The translations under genes and the position numbers were made by a program. This document shows positions 37,701 to 42,473 of a stretch of DNA of 64,000 nucleotides, in pieces. The notes beneath the pieces were generated by a model. That model was given only the letters and a program-made list of their open reading frames with translations, searched no databases and was not told the DNA's origin. The stretch is from Harmothoe impar (lineage: Eukaryota > Annelida > Polychaeta > Phyllodocida > Polynoidae), in assembly GCA_947462335.1 (NCBI GenBank), contig OX381721.1, positions 10,615,910 to 10,679,909 of the forward strand. Reading direction: 5' to 3'. The number at the start of each line of letters is the position of its first letter. Within the stretch, counting starts at the first letter, position 1.

Positions 37701-40069
37701 CCAAAACCCGATATTTGCCAGCTTCACATTCTATTTGTGGGATGGTTACCTGATTGACTTGTTTGTTTTATGATAGTCACTTCGACAAGTCTGGAGACAA
37801 GTTAATTTTTTCAGTGTAGGTTACATTTCTTGGTGGTAGTAGCAAATATTCAAACGAGACCATCTAGGTCATTTATCAAAGCTTTATCTTCCCCATCCCC
37901 ACTGGTGTAGGTACATTCCATCATATATATCATATATAATAAATAAATATTATATATATATATACATATATATAATTATATCCTGCATCTCTTCTTACAT
38001 CAATATATTGATGACAAAATGTCTTCGATAATTCTTCAGAATGGCAGCATTGCATCACCAGAGGATGTAGAATTAGATCCTCTTAAAAGAGATGGTAGGT
38101 CAATTATGATAATATTATATGCTACTAAATGCTTGTCGGGACGGTCTAAGATAACACAGGAAATAATTTGATTTTCTTGATTTAAGACTAAGACTATTCT
38201 TTTAACATGACGCAGATAGTAATGTCCACATTCTTCCTCCTAAACATTTTTTAAAAATATAAATGAATATACCATTATAACAGTCTAGTTCGGTCAAATC
38301 ACTTTGCATTACTACCATACCTTTTAAACACCCAACCGCTCTATTTAAGCCCAGAGTGCCGGTCCTTGCTCAGCTCTGACTGTTACTGCAGGACAGCAAG
38401 GGTTTAAGGCAAAGAAGGATAAAGCACCACAAATATAAATTCTGCAATTTAGTCATCTGCATATTATTTAGAATCTCTTGCATCCCCACTCATTGTATAC
38501 CTTTCAACACTATAACCATTACAATCCAATCACCTGCATGGACTCTGTTGCAGATATACGAGAGATACGACCTGTCGCAGTGATGATCATCCTGGGGGGT
38601 GCCCTACACAACTTTGCAGATGGAGTAGCCATCGGGACTGCCTTTTCAGTGAGCATCCCTGGCGGCCTCACAACGTCCTTGGCAGTCTTTTGTCATGAGG
38701 TACCTCATGAGCTGGGTAGGTTTGTGCTGACACATTGAACCGAATATATGCTATCATGTATTTGTGATGGTCATCTATGATAACTGCAATAATATTATAG
38801 TATCTGCAATGAACATCTACAAATCTTTACAGTGGGGGAGGGGGGGGATCAGTCTACCCAACTGCCCAACTCGGTTTAGGGGCGAGTCATATTATTGCCA
38901 GCTGGGAGGGGGTCGGGAAGGGCGGGGGGGGGGGGGGGGAGGGGCAGAAAACACTATATTATGTTTAATTCAAGCGGCGTATTCGATTTACTTCTTTTGG
39001 TGAAAGCAGAAGTTAATGGGGTCGAAATTACTTTTGCCTTTTCGGTCGCGGTGGGGGGAGGGTCGAAAAAAACAAACCACCAGCTTGTAATAAGTGACTC
39101 GTCCTTTATAAATCCATTTAACTACAGGGTTCGGCTTTGATACAATCATGAACGTAGTCTCCAGTCACTGAGGACGTTTATCGGTGTAAACCTCGTCACT
39201 GCTGACGACTTTAGGTCATCATGGTAACGATACTTAACTGAACATTTATATAGCTTGTACTTGGACCATCTTGTCATTAAACCCGAGAGATAGATAATAT
39301 TATTATCTGCAGAGGAGAGATTAAAATTGAAACAGGATTAATACAAGCGACTCTTTATGCTAGTATTGTATGTACAACACTGTTTTATTTGAATCCCCAC
39401 AGGTGACTTTGCAGTCCTGTTAAATACTGGGATGAAAGTCAAGTGGGCGGCCCTTCTGAACTTCCTCTCTGCCCTGACTGCTGTGATTGGCGTGGTCGTC
39501 GGCGGTGGTGTATCCCTTCTGAGTGAAGAAATCCAGATGTGGATGCTGACGGTTGCAGTTGGAATGTTCCTCTATGTGTCACTTGTAGGAATGGTAGGTG
39601 CAATCATTGTTGCAGTTATTGAGATTTAACATCTGTCATTGTGACTGGGTAAAAGTTTAAATTAAGCACAGAAAAGATTGTAGAAGTGTGACATCCATGA
39701 CTTCTCCTCTTAACATCAACATTCTCACGAGGCATTGGTTACATTGTTCACCTGCTCATAATACATGAGTTAACTAATTTACCTCATGCTGGTACATATG
39801 TGCATAACCAACTTATGACTCTATATTGAAACATTATTCAGTTGGCATTCATGACCGCTCTATAATCTAGTTTTGCTTTTACAAGACAGATTTTAAAACG
39901 TCTCAATATCCCTTTACAGGTACCAGAGCTGGTGTCCATACAGTCGAAGACCGTCGGCAGAGGGGCTCGGTTCTGTGTCTTCCTCATGCAGAGCGTTGGG
40001 TTCATCCTTGGCCTAGGCATCGTGCTTCTTGTGCAACTCTCTGAAAAATCATTTATTGCCCTCTTTTAA
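7615..40069 (+). CDS. SLC39A4/A12-like: ZIP zinc transporter, LIV-1 subfamily (699 aa, 14 coding exons)
   Basis: Exons: 7615-7857, 29064-29435, 31684-31792, 32049-32156, 32554-32696, 33552-33720, 34134-34303, 35026-35122, 35842-35900, 37137-37208, 38040-38094, 38554-38715, 39403-39593, 39920-40069. All borders are GT/AG and all phases join (2100 nt), which strongly supports the model. Exon 1 encodes a signal peptide (about residues 1-24). The ectodomain has paired cysteines and a His-rich linker ([18 protein letters not shown], exon 2). Exon 7 begins the membrane part ([19 protein letters not shown]). Exon 12 holds the metal-site helices [10 protein letters not shown] and [11 protein letters not shown]; the CHEVPHEL form points to ZIP4/5/6/10/12 rather than ZIP8/14. 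Length fits ZIP4/ZIP12. The family moves Zn2+ into the cytosol across plasma or vesicle membranes. Intron 1 (21.2 kb) contains the Polinton-like element. Orthology within LIV-1 is not settled. Confidence 0.92.
8530..8995. repeat. Dispersed repeat with an intact (empty) TA site
   Basis: This stretch matches 43115-43183 plus 44101-44440 nearly collinearly. At 8601-8612 it reads ATCCTATCCTAT without interruption, whereas the other copy is split here by a 913-bp element. It therefore records the pre-insertion sequence. The flanking 7870-8530 stretch is intronic, with G-rich runs and nothing gene-like. Confidence 0.85.
9152..9416. repeat. Two-copy tandem duplication (about 128 bp)
   Basis: Two head-to-tail copies share GACGCAACAGGGGAAAACAT and CCCCAAAATAATCATCAAGA; they differ by a few substitutions and a short insertion (GGTATTA). 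The duplication lies in ZIP intron 1. Confidence 0.85.
9868..9952. repeat. (AT)n microsatellite, about 85 bp
   Basis: An uninterrupted AT dinucleotide run of about 42 units. It can form cruciforms and is a likely polymorphic and assembly-fragile site. Confidence 0.95.
10269..10624. mobile_element. 356-bp MITE with CAGGGG termini and TTACA target duplication
   Basis: The ends CAGGGGAAGACACTAAC and GTTAGTGTCTACCCCTG are inverted repeats of about 17 bp. TTACA flanks both sides (10264-10268, 10625-10629). Inside, GGGCCACCCGGGCCC-type segments form further hairpins. There is no transposase. CAGGG ends resemble hAT-type elements, but the apparent 5-bp duplication is not the usual 8 bp, so the superfamily is open. 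Confidence 0.75.
11745..12030. repeat. Diverged copies of the 146-bp satellite unit
   Basis: Two GTTGCTAGGCAAAgAAA/GTTGCTAGGCAAATAAAC boxes with the same downstream order as the 4585-5350 array, including a TTCCTTGG segment, but more diverged. The region between 10900 and 11740 is AT-rich intron with nothing recognised. Confidence 0.7.
12529..12792. mobile_element. Foldback MITE, TA-CACTC...CAGTG-TA family, copy 1
   Basis: About 75-bp inverted arms (CACTCAAAAAATAAACTTGT... and its complement) surround a second inner palindrome (GGTCTTCTAGC...GATAGAAGACC). Flanks are TA on both sides (12527-12528, 12793-12794). A second copy lies at 37561-37816. TA targets point to a Tc1/mariner-like transposase supplied in trans. 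Confidence 0.88.
13762..13905. mobile_element. GCGACCTGG MITE, 5'-truncated copy
   Basis: Only the right part (CTTTGTGACCTGGG, TAATTTCGGCGACTTTCCGA, CCATCTGCAG) of the family is present, with the terminal CCATCTGCAG box duplicated. The 12800-13760 region before it is intronic, with no recognised content. Confidence 0.7.
14160..14788. mobile_element. Diverged copy of the large CACTG...CAGTG element
   Basis: The left end (CACTGTCAAAAATTTCTGTT, then a TTACGGAGAATCA box) is homologous to the reverse complement of the right end of the 43186-44098 element. The right end (GATATTTTTTACAGTG) closes it. It is non-coding and more decayed than the 43-kb copy, with TT rather than TA flanks. Confidence 0.7.
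15551..15861. mobile_element. PIF/Harbinger-like MITE (311 bp)
   Basis: Inverted ends GGCCAAATAAAAAAGAAGGT and ACCTTTTTTTTTTTGGCC continue into GTGTTTCAGGTTAC (mirrored as GTAACCTGAAACAC). TAA flanks both sides. A GGCC start with a TAA/TWA duplication is typical of PIF/Harbinger. No coding content; an internal A-run lies at about 15771-15797. Confidence 0.75.
16231..16446. mobile_element. GCGACCTGG MITE, copy 3 (best-preserved termini)
   Basis: The left end ATATAGGTGGCTGCAGATGG and the complement of the right end are nearly identical over about 23 bp. The interior matches the copies at 6883, 13762 and 30773. Confidence 0.88.
16447..18242. other. Gene-free part of ZIP intron 1
   Basis: I see poly-G/poly-C runs (17082-17094, 17274-17284, 17818-17832, 18101-18110, 18139-18150) and a 15-bp-arm hairpin at 17161-17216 (CTGTGGGAAAAGCAT / ATGCTTTTCCCACAG). 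No gene, RNA or named transposon is recognised. The open frames here come from G/C runs. Confidence 0.6.
18243..18248 (+). repeat. Target-site duplication (left), CACCCC
   Basis: It is identical to 27622-27627 in direct orientation, directly outside the element ends. Removing the element plus one copy gives a continuous TTTTTGTTCACCCCAGATAC empty site. Confidence 0.85.
18249..18745 (+). repeat. Left terminal inverted repeat, motif-dense
   Basis: It pairs with 27165-27621. The outer 80 bp are almost identical; further in, the order of short modules differs. An 82-bp unit (starting GCAGCCAATCAGAGGCC) is tandemly doubled at 18311 and 18393. It holds about seven CACGTG E-boxes, six exact CCGGAAGTGA ETS sites, TGACGTCA (about 18499, 18567) and AGCCAATCAG CCAAT boxes. 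Protein-primed replication starts at such ends. Confidence 0.88.
18746..18881 (-). terminator. Inner TIR extension and PolB 3' flank
   Basis: On the - strand, several AATAAA-like signals (TTTATT on +, around 18795-18825) follow the PolB stop and could serve as polyadenylation signals. About 18750-18797 (AGAAGACGTATGAAAATAAA) is an inverted copy of 26548-26580, downstream of the Death-domain gene. Confidence 0.5.
18882..22961 (-). CDS. polB: Polinton-type family B DNA polymerase (1359 aa)
   Basis: The start is the first ATG (22961) after an in-frame TGA. The N-terminus has a C2H2-type zinc finger (about residues 6-26) and a second Cys-rich finger (about 347-370). Between them is an OTU-like region with DNLC (about 232-235), as in other Polinton PolB proteins. 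Exonuclease motifs: FDFEAF (about 413-418), FNSGRYD (547-553) and YNNKD (681-685). Polymerase motifs: A LDANSLY (770-776), [10 protein letters not shown] (1075-1083) and C DTDSLY (1175-1180). An FHGCWFH box lies at about 856-862. Every catalytic acidic residue expected is present, so the enzyme looks active. Family members replicate linear genomes by protein priming at TIR ends. It lies downstream of the PC4 gene, with 184 bp between. Confidence 0.95.
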   Translation of the reverse strand: MTQYVCEKCFKMFKRPYNHERHVENCRVVPKFCPLCSEGDCRKIACRRESLDGVTVPPRICAVPNGEETFTANWPAIQTGVRMHGTRVSVTNFRLPTGELSDAVDTMRRIHLTQRFRYKVGFSVGLLLQHREDKSKLRYFHASQNNATLIQPLPTITNSETLEELLSKMENTVACEEVRKLCDADTKWHVLFPTNLNICVYMGPGEFPIGGRITQAGRVGKRSGVLDFPNKDNLCIFRCISFHLYNTSKRASDLLRQFCPAATPESFPGLNIRDLPALENLFDVQIAVYTASRQVPGRKLRRRVTLIRPPSRTLAARGKVNLHLTAKGGLHVSLVTDFNAYAGIYKCCKCKAAFTTEFLLKRHRNQLSSCRQVKLRYVGGIYQNSRTIFEALADFSIFPPDGHSGIYPYKIAFDFEAFFRPCKEPSTEHVSLLWDHVPLSASVASDFPGWEGPVCFVRESDADSDPLLDRVLNHINENAKVIGEAVLELYRPTLAKLDAAIGEALLLEEATFTPSPGGFAAAQTRHPLVQLKKRLLRYIRQAPVVGFNSGRYDLNLIKIRLHSFFASGDRRNQEFSVIKRSNQYLAVYTQHTVFLDVVNYLAPGYNYATYLRAFTRNEEKGHFPYEWMTSTRKLANRTLPPRSAFDSELTGVKMSESDYAACQKVWSDEKMQTMEDYLIHYNNKDVKPFIEALKDGVSLAGLTLRFLFQNLEDAFTTFPQFDAVLHALIKENLVGGPSIIFHRFHEKGTTRIREHKYGEEARPCQHILGLDANSLYLRCMSEAHCTGYYAVRRPETEFKPEIRQRNSHSALEWLRFVEHDRDVKLRHALNGGEMVVGCRRIRVDGFHAASNTVFQFHGCWFHAHECIPSHRYQCASLREERRDRTTRVSAYLKALGHKLVVVWECEWREMKRRDERVKASQQRWKVDALKVSRNAMSESDILSAVKEEKMFGLVQVDITTPPHLRDYFEEMTPVFKNATVSKSDIGPHMSDFAQEEKLLNTPQRCLIGSYHGKNILLGTPLLKWYLEHGLIVTKVQLVVEYLPKRSFAGFADEVTAARRRGDVNENEKILSDCYKLMGNATYGKTICNKEKHTAVRYTDSRKFELLANSWRFKKASELSSDLFEVELQPKTVNNNLPIQIGFMVYQYAKLKMLEFTYDFLDRFVDRRDYALCQMDTDSLYMALSGDTLDDLVKPRLRETYFREKRKWLPTAVCDDHLELFVKTKTERVREWCPPPGGCCERRYLHDLRTSGLMKAEWEGDGILSLNPKTYICYDRVSDTGERKSKKWSAKGVQKKQNPQEPDDFLDVLRQRKTLIAVNRNFKVVRNKMVTYTIEKDGVRYLYYKRRVHSDGVTTSPLEI
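22962..23145. repeat. PolB upstream region with TCTA/TGTC microsatellites
   Basis: (TCTA)n at about 22999-23050 grades into TCTG/TGTC repeats (to 23095), and a (GT)n run lies at 23107-23122. This is the whole spacer between the PC4 and PolB genes. It must hold any PolB promoter, unless both are on one transcript; no clear TATA is visible. Confidence 0.7.
23146..24738 (-). CDS. Low-complexity acidic protein with C-terminal PC4-like domain (530 aa)
   Basis: The start is ATG 24738 (MSKRQH); the open frame reaches further up only through a non-ATG codon, and the TATA box at 24797-24804 puts transcription start near 24770. Numbering here is from that ATG. Homopolymer blocks come first: Ser run (about 54-75), Ala/Pro-rich block (about 98-155), Glu then Gln run (about 222-236) and a PPPY motif (about 287). 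A basic nuclear-signal-like stretch ([13 protein letters not shown]) follows near 360. The last ~65 residues ([20 protein letters not shown]...[10 protein letters not shown]) match the PC4/p15 fold, which binds single-stranded DNA. A weaker, possibly duplicated PC4-like segment precedes it (about 380-445). By inference it is the element's ssDNA-binding replication partner or a transcription coactivator. Confidence 0.75.
24290..24600. repeat. Coding trinucleotide repeats (GCA)n and (ACT)n
   Basis: The (GCA)n tract (24297-24331 and scattered units to 24420) encodes the alanine-rich block, and the (ACT)n tract (24519-24577) encodes the serine run on the - strand. Open frames in the other five frames here are artefacts of the triplets. 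Confidence 0.9.
24797..24804 (-). promoter_or_regulatory. TATA box of the PC4-domain gene
   Basis: The - strand reads GCGTATATAAGGGG, a strong TATA match about 60 bp upstream of the ATG at 24738. It implies a 5' UTR of about 30 nt and supports that start codon. Confidence 0.7.
24821..25200. promoter_or_regulatory. Central divergent control region with 135-170-bp tandem repeats
   Basis: Two full and one partial unit start GAGCTAAGC.(A/G)CTTAC at 24821, 24956 and about 25125. Each contains CCTGTTCAGC, a GCCGGCGGCCATTCACAAAG-like box, GACGTTTTCAGCTGGATCCC and CTGTATAAAGGATTA (a TATA-like box at about 25000 and 25172). They separate the leftward PC4/PolB genes from the rightward Death-domain gene, so a shared enhancer or internal origin is possible. 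From 25201 to 25650 I see A-runs and GC-rich sequence with no further repeats. Confidence 0.65.
25659..25667 (+). promoter_or_regulatory. TATA box of the Death-domain gene
   Basis: CTGTATAAAAAGCTC lies 143 bp upstream of the ATG. The predicted leader contains a 60-bp CCG/CCA-rich repeat (25728-25792), an unusually structured 5' UTR. Confidence 0.6.
25802..26542 (+). CDS. Tandem Death-domain protein (246 aa)
   Basis: After a ~45-residue leader, two copies of the Death-domain fold pattern occur. Domain 1 (about 48-130) has [20 protein letters not shown] then a helix-rich stretch with FRVWW. Domain 2 (about 146-238) has [31 protein letters not shown], then LKMWQDE and [19 protein letters not shown]. 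The conserved pattern L..LG..L...W..LG..L, D.I, W and the closing L...L..... .DL.. is present in both. No transmembrane segment, signal peptide, caspase, kinase or nuclease domain is attached. Death domains form homotypic oligomers in apoptosis, NF-kB and Toll/IRAK signalling. A free tandem pair could act as a decoy or an adaptor; which one is unknown. It is transcribed towards the right TIR, away from the other two genes. Confidence 0.8.
   Translation: MAQAIPLSSSPSPPCPPEKKLMQLDDVRRARQTDGENREVGQRRLAYSDALLRQLGKELSGCWRELGSSLKVTAARMDALVERSVKTPEELCTAMFRVWWGETPHRHRWGELGRVFTRIRRVELLAQWMSLLHRQGLDFENPDSRAMHKHLGTLGRRLGSRWKEVGDHLKLSPERLDKIAEECEYGGGPAEWAFRVLKMWQDEADGAGGTPFELLRVLTEDMGKFDLGIAILLDFIKQETTRTTDM
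26543..27164. repeat. Expanded right-hand inner region of the Polinton-like element
   Basis: 26548-26640 is an inverted copy of the inner left TIR (GAAGACGTATGAAAATAAA; CTTTAAGAG), displaced about 0.5 kb from the rest of the right TIR by repeats: a perfect palindrome (26693-26734), C-rich repeats (26795-26950) and (TCC)n (27092-27127). AATAAA at 27017-27022 (+) could polyadenylate the Death-domain mRNA. All open frames here are repeat artefacts. Confidence 0.75.
26693..26734. repeat. Perfect 42-bp palindrome
   Basis: A 21-bp arm (AGAGACACGCTTCTTCCTCTC) and its exact complement meet with no loop at the central CTCGAG. It lies 150 bp after the Death-domain stop codon. Confidence 0.95.
27165..27621 (-). 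repeat. Right terminal inverted repeat
   Basis: Its reverse complement matches 18249-18745. It has about seven GGTCACGTGA(C/T)C boxes, repeated TCACTTCCGGTC (ETS) and GTGACGTCAC (27197, 27307, 27399). A (CTT)n expansion at 27204-27223 enlarges the AGAAGAAG seen at 18655-18664. It ends in CTATACTACT at 27621. Confidence 0.88.
27622..27627 (+). repeat. Target-site duplication (right), CACCCC
   Basis: A direct copy of 18243-18248, directly after the right TIR end. Confidence 0.85.
27628..28860. other. Gene-free part of ZIP intron 1
   Basis: AT-rich sequence with a poly-G run at 27837-27849. No gene or repeat family is recognised. Confidence 0.6.
28868..28930 (+). repeat. 17-bp tandem repeat, about four units
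   Basis: The unit CTATGACCGGGTGCCGT repeats without gaps. The same sequence in single copy is the subterminal part of the 32750-33040 MITE (ATGGCTGTGTCTCACGA upstream in both), so this is a MITE end with a local expansion. Confidence 0.85.
29676..30023. mobile_element. MITE with 21-bp TIRs (TATAGGTCGAGTTACAT)
   Basis: The left end TATAGGTCGAGTTACATATAC and the complement of the right end match at 20 of 21 bases. 348 bp, non-coding, in ZIP intron 2. Confidence 0.8.
30383..30525. mobile_element. AACGTTAT-rich MITE; inverted copy at 49180-49310
   Basis: CCCAGCTAACAAAAAAACG and repeated TAACGTTAT boxes. The reverse complement of 49180-49310 has the same order, ending TTTTTTGTTAGCTGGGTAG. Non-coding. 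Confidence 0.75.
30773..30988. mobile_element. GCGACCTGG MITE, copy 4
   Basis: Full-length copy with the same termini and internal boxes as 6883-7101, in ZIP intron 2. The rest of that intron (30990-31683) shows nothing gene-like. Confidence 0.85.
32750..33040. mobile_element. MITE with TATGGCTGTGTCTCA termini
   Basis: The left end TTATGGCTGTGTCTCACGAT and the right end CTCATGAGACACAGCCTTAT are inverted, each followed inward by CTATGACC/GGTCATAG boxes. About 290 bp, in the intron between ZIP exons 5 and 6. Confidence 0.8.
33350..33551 (+). repeat. 28-30-bp tandem repeat ending in the ZIP exon 6 splice acceptor
   Basis: Units of TTATTACAGTGTCTGATGTCAC recur at about 33371, 33401, 33428, 33457, 33481, 33514 and 33543. 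The last TTATTACAG/TGTCTGA is the real acceptor and exon start at 33552. The array thus contains several copies of the acceptor dinucleotide and the first exonic bases. Confidence 0.88.
35996..36553 (+). pseudogene. Internally deleted LINE reverse transcriptase
   Basis: The N-terminal RT block ([12 protein letters not shown], then [15 protein letters not shown]) runs to VVYLD. There it shifts frame ([10 protein letters not shown] continues one frame over) and then jumps to the C-terminal end ([19 protein letters not shown]...[10 protein letters not shown]). The central palm, including the catalytic box, is missing. It lies in the intron between ZIP exons 9 and 10, in the same orientation as the gene. 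Confidence 0.85.
37561..37816. mobile_element. Foldback MITE, TA-CACTC...CAGTG-TA family, copy 2
   Basis: Closely similar to 12529-12792 over its length, TA flanks at 37559-37560 and 37817-37818, in the intron between ZIP exons 10 and 11. Confidence 0.88.
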
Positions 40070-41940
40070 ACACACTCCTTAATAGCTTATTGGTCAATTC
40101 TCCCCAAACATTCGTTACACAAATCCCATCTATGTCTTATATACTGCAATATAGTAGTTATCGATTGTGATAAGTGTTTTTTTCTGATAGAGACCTCTTC
40201 TCTTTTACCAAGAAATTGACAAATCTAGCATGAACAATAATTTTGGCCTAGCCTGCTCCTCTTAAGTAATTGAACAACATACAGGTGGGAATGTTGTTCT
40301 GGGTATTTTAAGTGTGCATTGAAAAAGCATTTTAAAGCTAATATGAGTGGCAAGAAGAAACAGTATTTACAAAGTCGTGAGTTCATAAACAGAGGGCGGA
40401 GATTGAGAGCACGCTATAATACACTTGTTGACATCTAAAATGAATTAATAGACTTCATGTTTTTGATTTTGAAATATTACTAGCATGTTCAGTGGACTTC
40501 TAGCAATAGTGTGTGCTAACCAGTAATGGCAATTTGGTTGTAATGATTAACTACAAGATTCTGCACCATGGTATGCTCCCACAAGTGTATATGTGGACTC
40601 TTGAAATTGAATACAAATACCTCACAAATTCACAGACACAAGTACTAAAACTACTTGTGCTATAGAACAATGCTGCAAAACACTGTACTATGTAAACACT
40701 GTATTTTTTTTTCATTTAGGTCTCACCACCCGTTCTTGTAATCCCAATTTGTTTACAGTTAAGGTTAAGGATTAACTGGTACTTAGATTAGCGCAGCTTC
40801 CAAAGGTCTTTGTACTTTTTATGACACTGTACATAATGAGAAAAATTAATGAGATTTTGACATGTAAATCACTATGTGGAGGTCAAAAAAGCAATTTAAA
40901 AAAATCAATCCTTTCGAGTTTTGGTTCCCGAAAAATATGTTTTCATTCATAGAATGGCTTATAAAAGTAGAGTTATTTCAAAGTTCTATGTGTTGGGCTG
41001 ATATAATGTTACCATTATAACATGTTTTATGACATATGACAATATTCGAATACATGTAACATGTAATTGACAGTCACATGCGCATATATACATTCAACCA
41101 TGGGCTAGGAGACAGGACAGCAAAGTACAGAATAACGTATTCACTTTGAATTTCACGTGAATTGATTTATTGATTATGCAAAGTTACATAGTATCTAAAA
41201 CTAGTCCATCAGTAAATGTCTCATTAACCCATTATCACCTGCAAAGTGCTTCAATGCACCATAACATTTTGTCCTCGTGATGCATAAATACATCATTAGC
41301 GAATAACACATCAGTTTTGAATTCGAGCTCATGTTGACCAAAAGGAGTTCATACAATCAGATAAATCCCTAGGGGTCGGCAGGATGCATCAATCCGGGAA
41401 CAGTGTGTCACCTTCTGGCAATGCATTGGTGCATTAGTACGACAGATGATGCCGTCCCGAAAGGATTAATGCATATAAATACATTGTACTCTATGTCCAA
41501 CTCACCTTTGTAATTATTCATGCATGATAGACTCTCTATCTGCCCTTTGTTGGTAAGAGTAATACCTCCAGCGTACTACCATACACAGAGGATTATCATG
41601 CATGGATAAATTTATTAACAGTAGGCTGTGAGGATACAAGAAACGCATAGTATTATAGTATCATATAGTGTACAGTGCTATATACTGTGTTGTGAGGTAT
41701 ATAATTACTCCCACAGCCGTGTATTAATTGATTATAGTAACCTCAGTCATACTCAATACACATAATGTACCCTAACAATGGATAACATATCATATAGGGA
41801 TGTGATTCTACTGTTTATACTCCATGTACATATTATATAATTATGCATCGTGAAGAAGAACAAGTAATTGTTGGAAATGTCCATTTAACATCTAACCGTC
41901 TCTTATATTTTTTATATTGATCTATCTTGTATTAAATAAA
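40070..41940 (+). other. Presumed ZIP 3' UTR with polyadenylation signal at 41935-41940
   Basis: No coding content. AATAAA occurs at 41935-41940, before the 42059 MITE and the convergent SOUL gene. The mRNA end is inferred, not shown, and shorter forms are possible. Confidence 0.4.
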
Positions 41941-42058
41941 AAGTTTTAACCCAACATGGACGAGTCTGGATTTGCTTGTACAATTAAAGTGATATATATA
42001 TATCTGTGCAGAAACTCACCCTGAACATTCCAAACATCTTAGAATTGTAGTGACTATA

Positions 42059-42213
42059 CACTGTAAAAAAAGTGTTTAGAATTTAAACACTTATTGTGGC
42101 CGTTATTTTAAACACTTGTAAAAAGTGTTTAGCTGAAAAGTGTTTAGAAGCTAAAAGTGTTTAAAATAACGGCCACAATAAGTGTTTAAATTCCAAACAC
42201 TTATTTAACAGTG
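42059..42213. mobile_element. Near-perfect foldback MITE (155 bp), TA target
   Basis: CACTGTAAAAAAAGTGTTTA... folds back on its complement almost end to end (the AAACACTTATTGTGGCCGTT arm is mirrored). TA on both sides (42057-42058, 42214-42215). It lies between the convergent ZIP and SOUL genes. Confidence 0.9.
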
Positions 42214-42473
42214 TACCCTATGCAAGCAGCAAGCACCATAATCCATAACTGATTGTAAACATTTCTGAACTAGCTACAGTATCTAGAAGCCATATCTCAT
42301 GGTGATGTCCATGTGATACCTGCATGAGCAAAGGCCAGAAGCAACATCTCGAAGAGTCTGAAGTGTAGGCCTATCCTAGACTGATGTTTAGAAGCCATAT
42401 AGCATTGCCTTGATTGCTCCCTTTAGTGAGTGATGTCTGCTTTGCTGCCTCTTGTAGCATGTCTGTCAAATGC

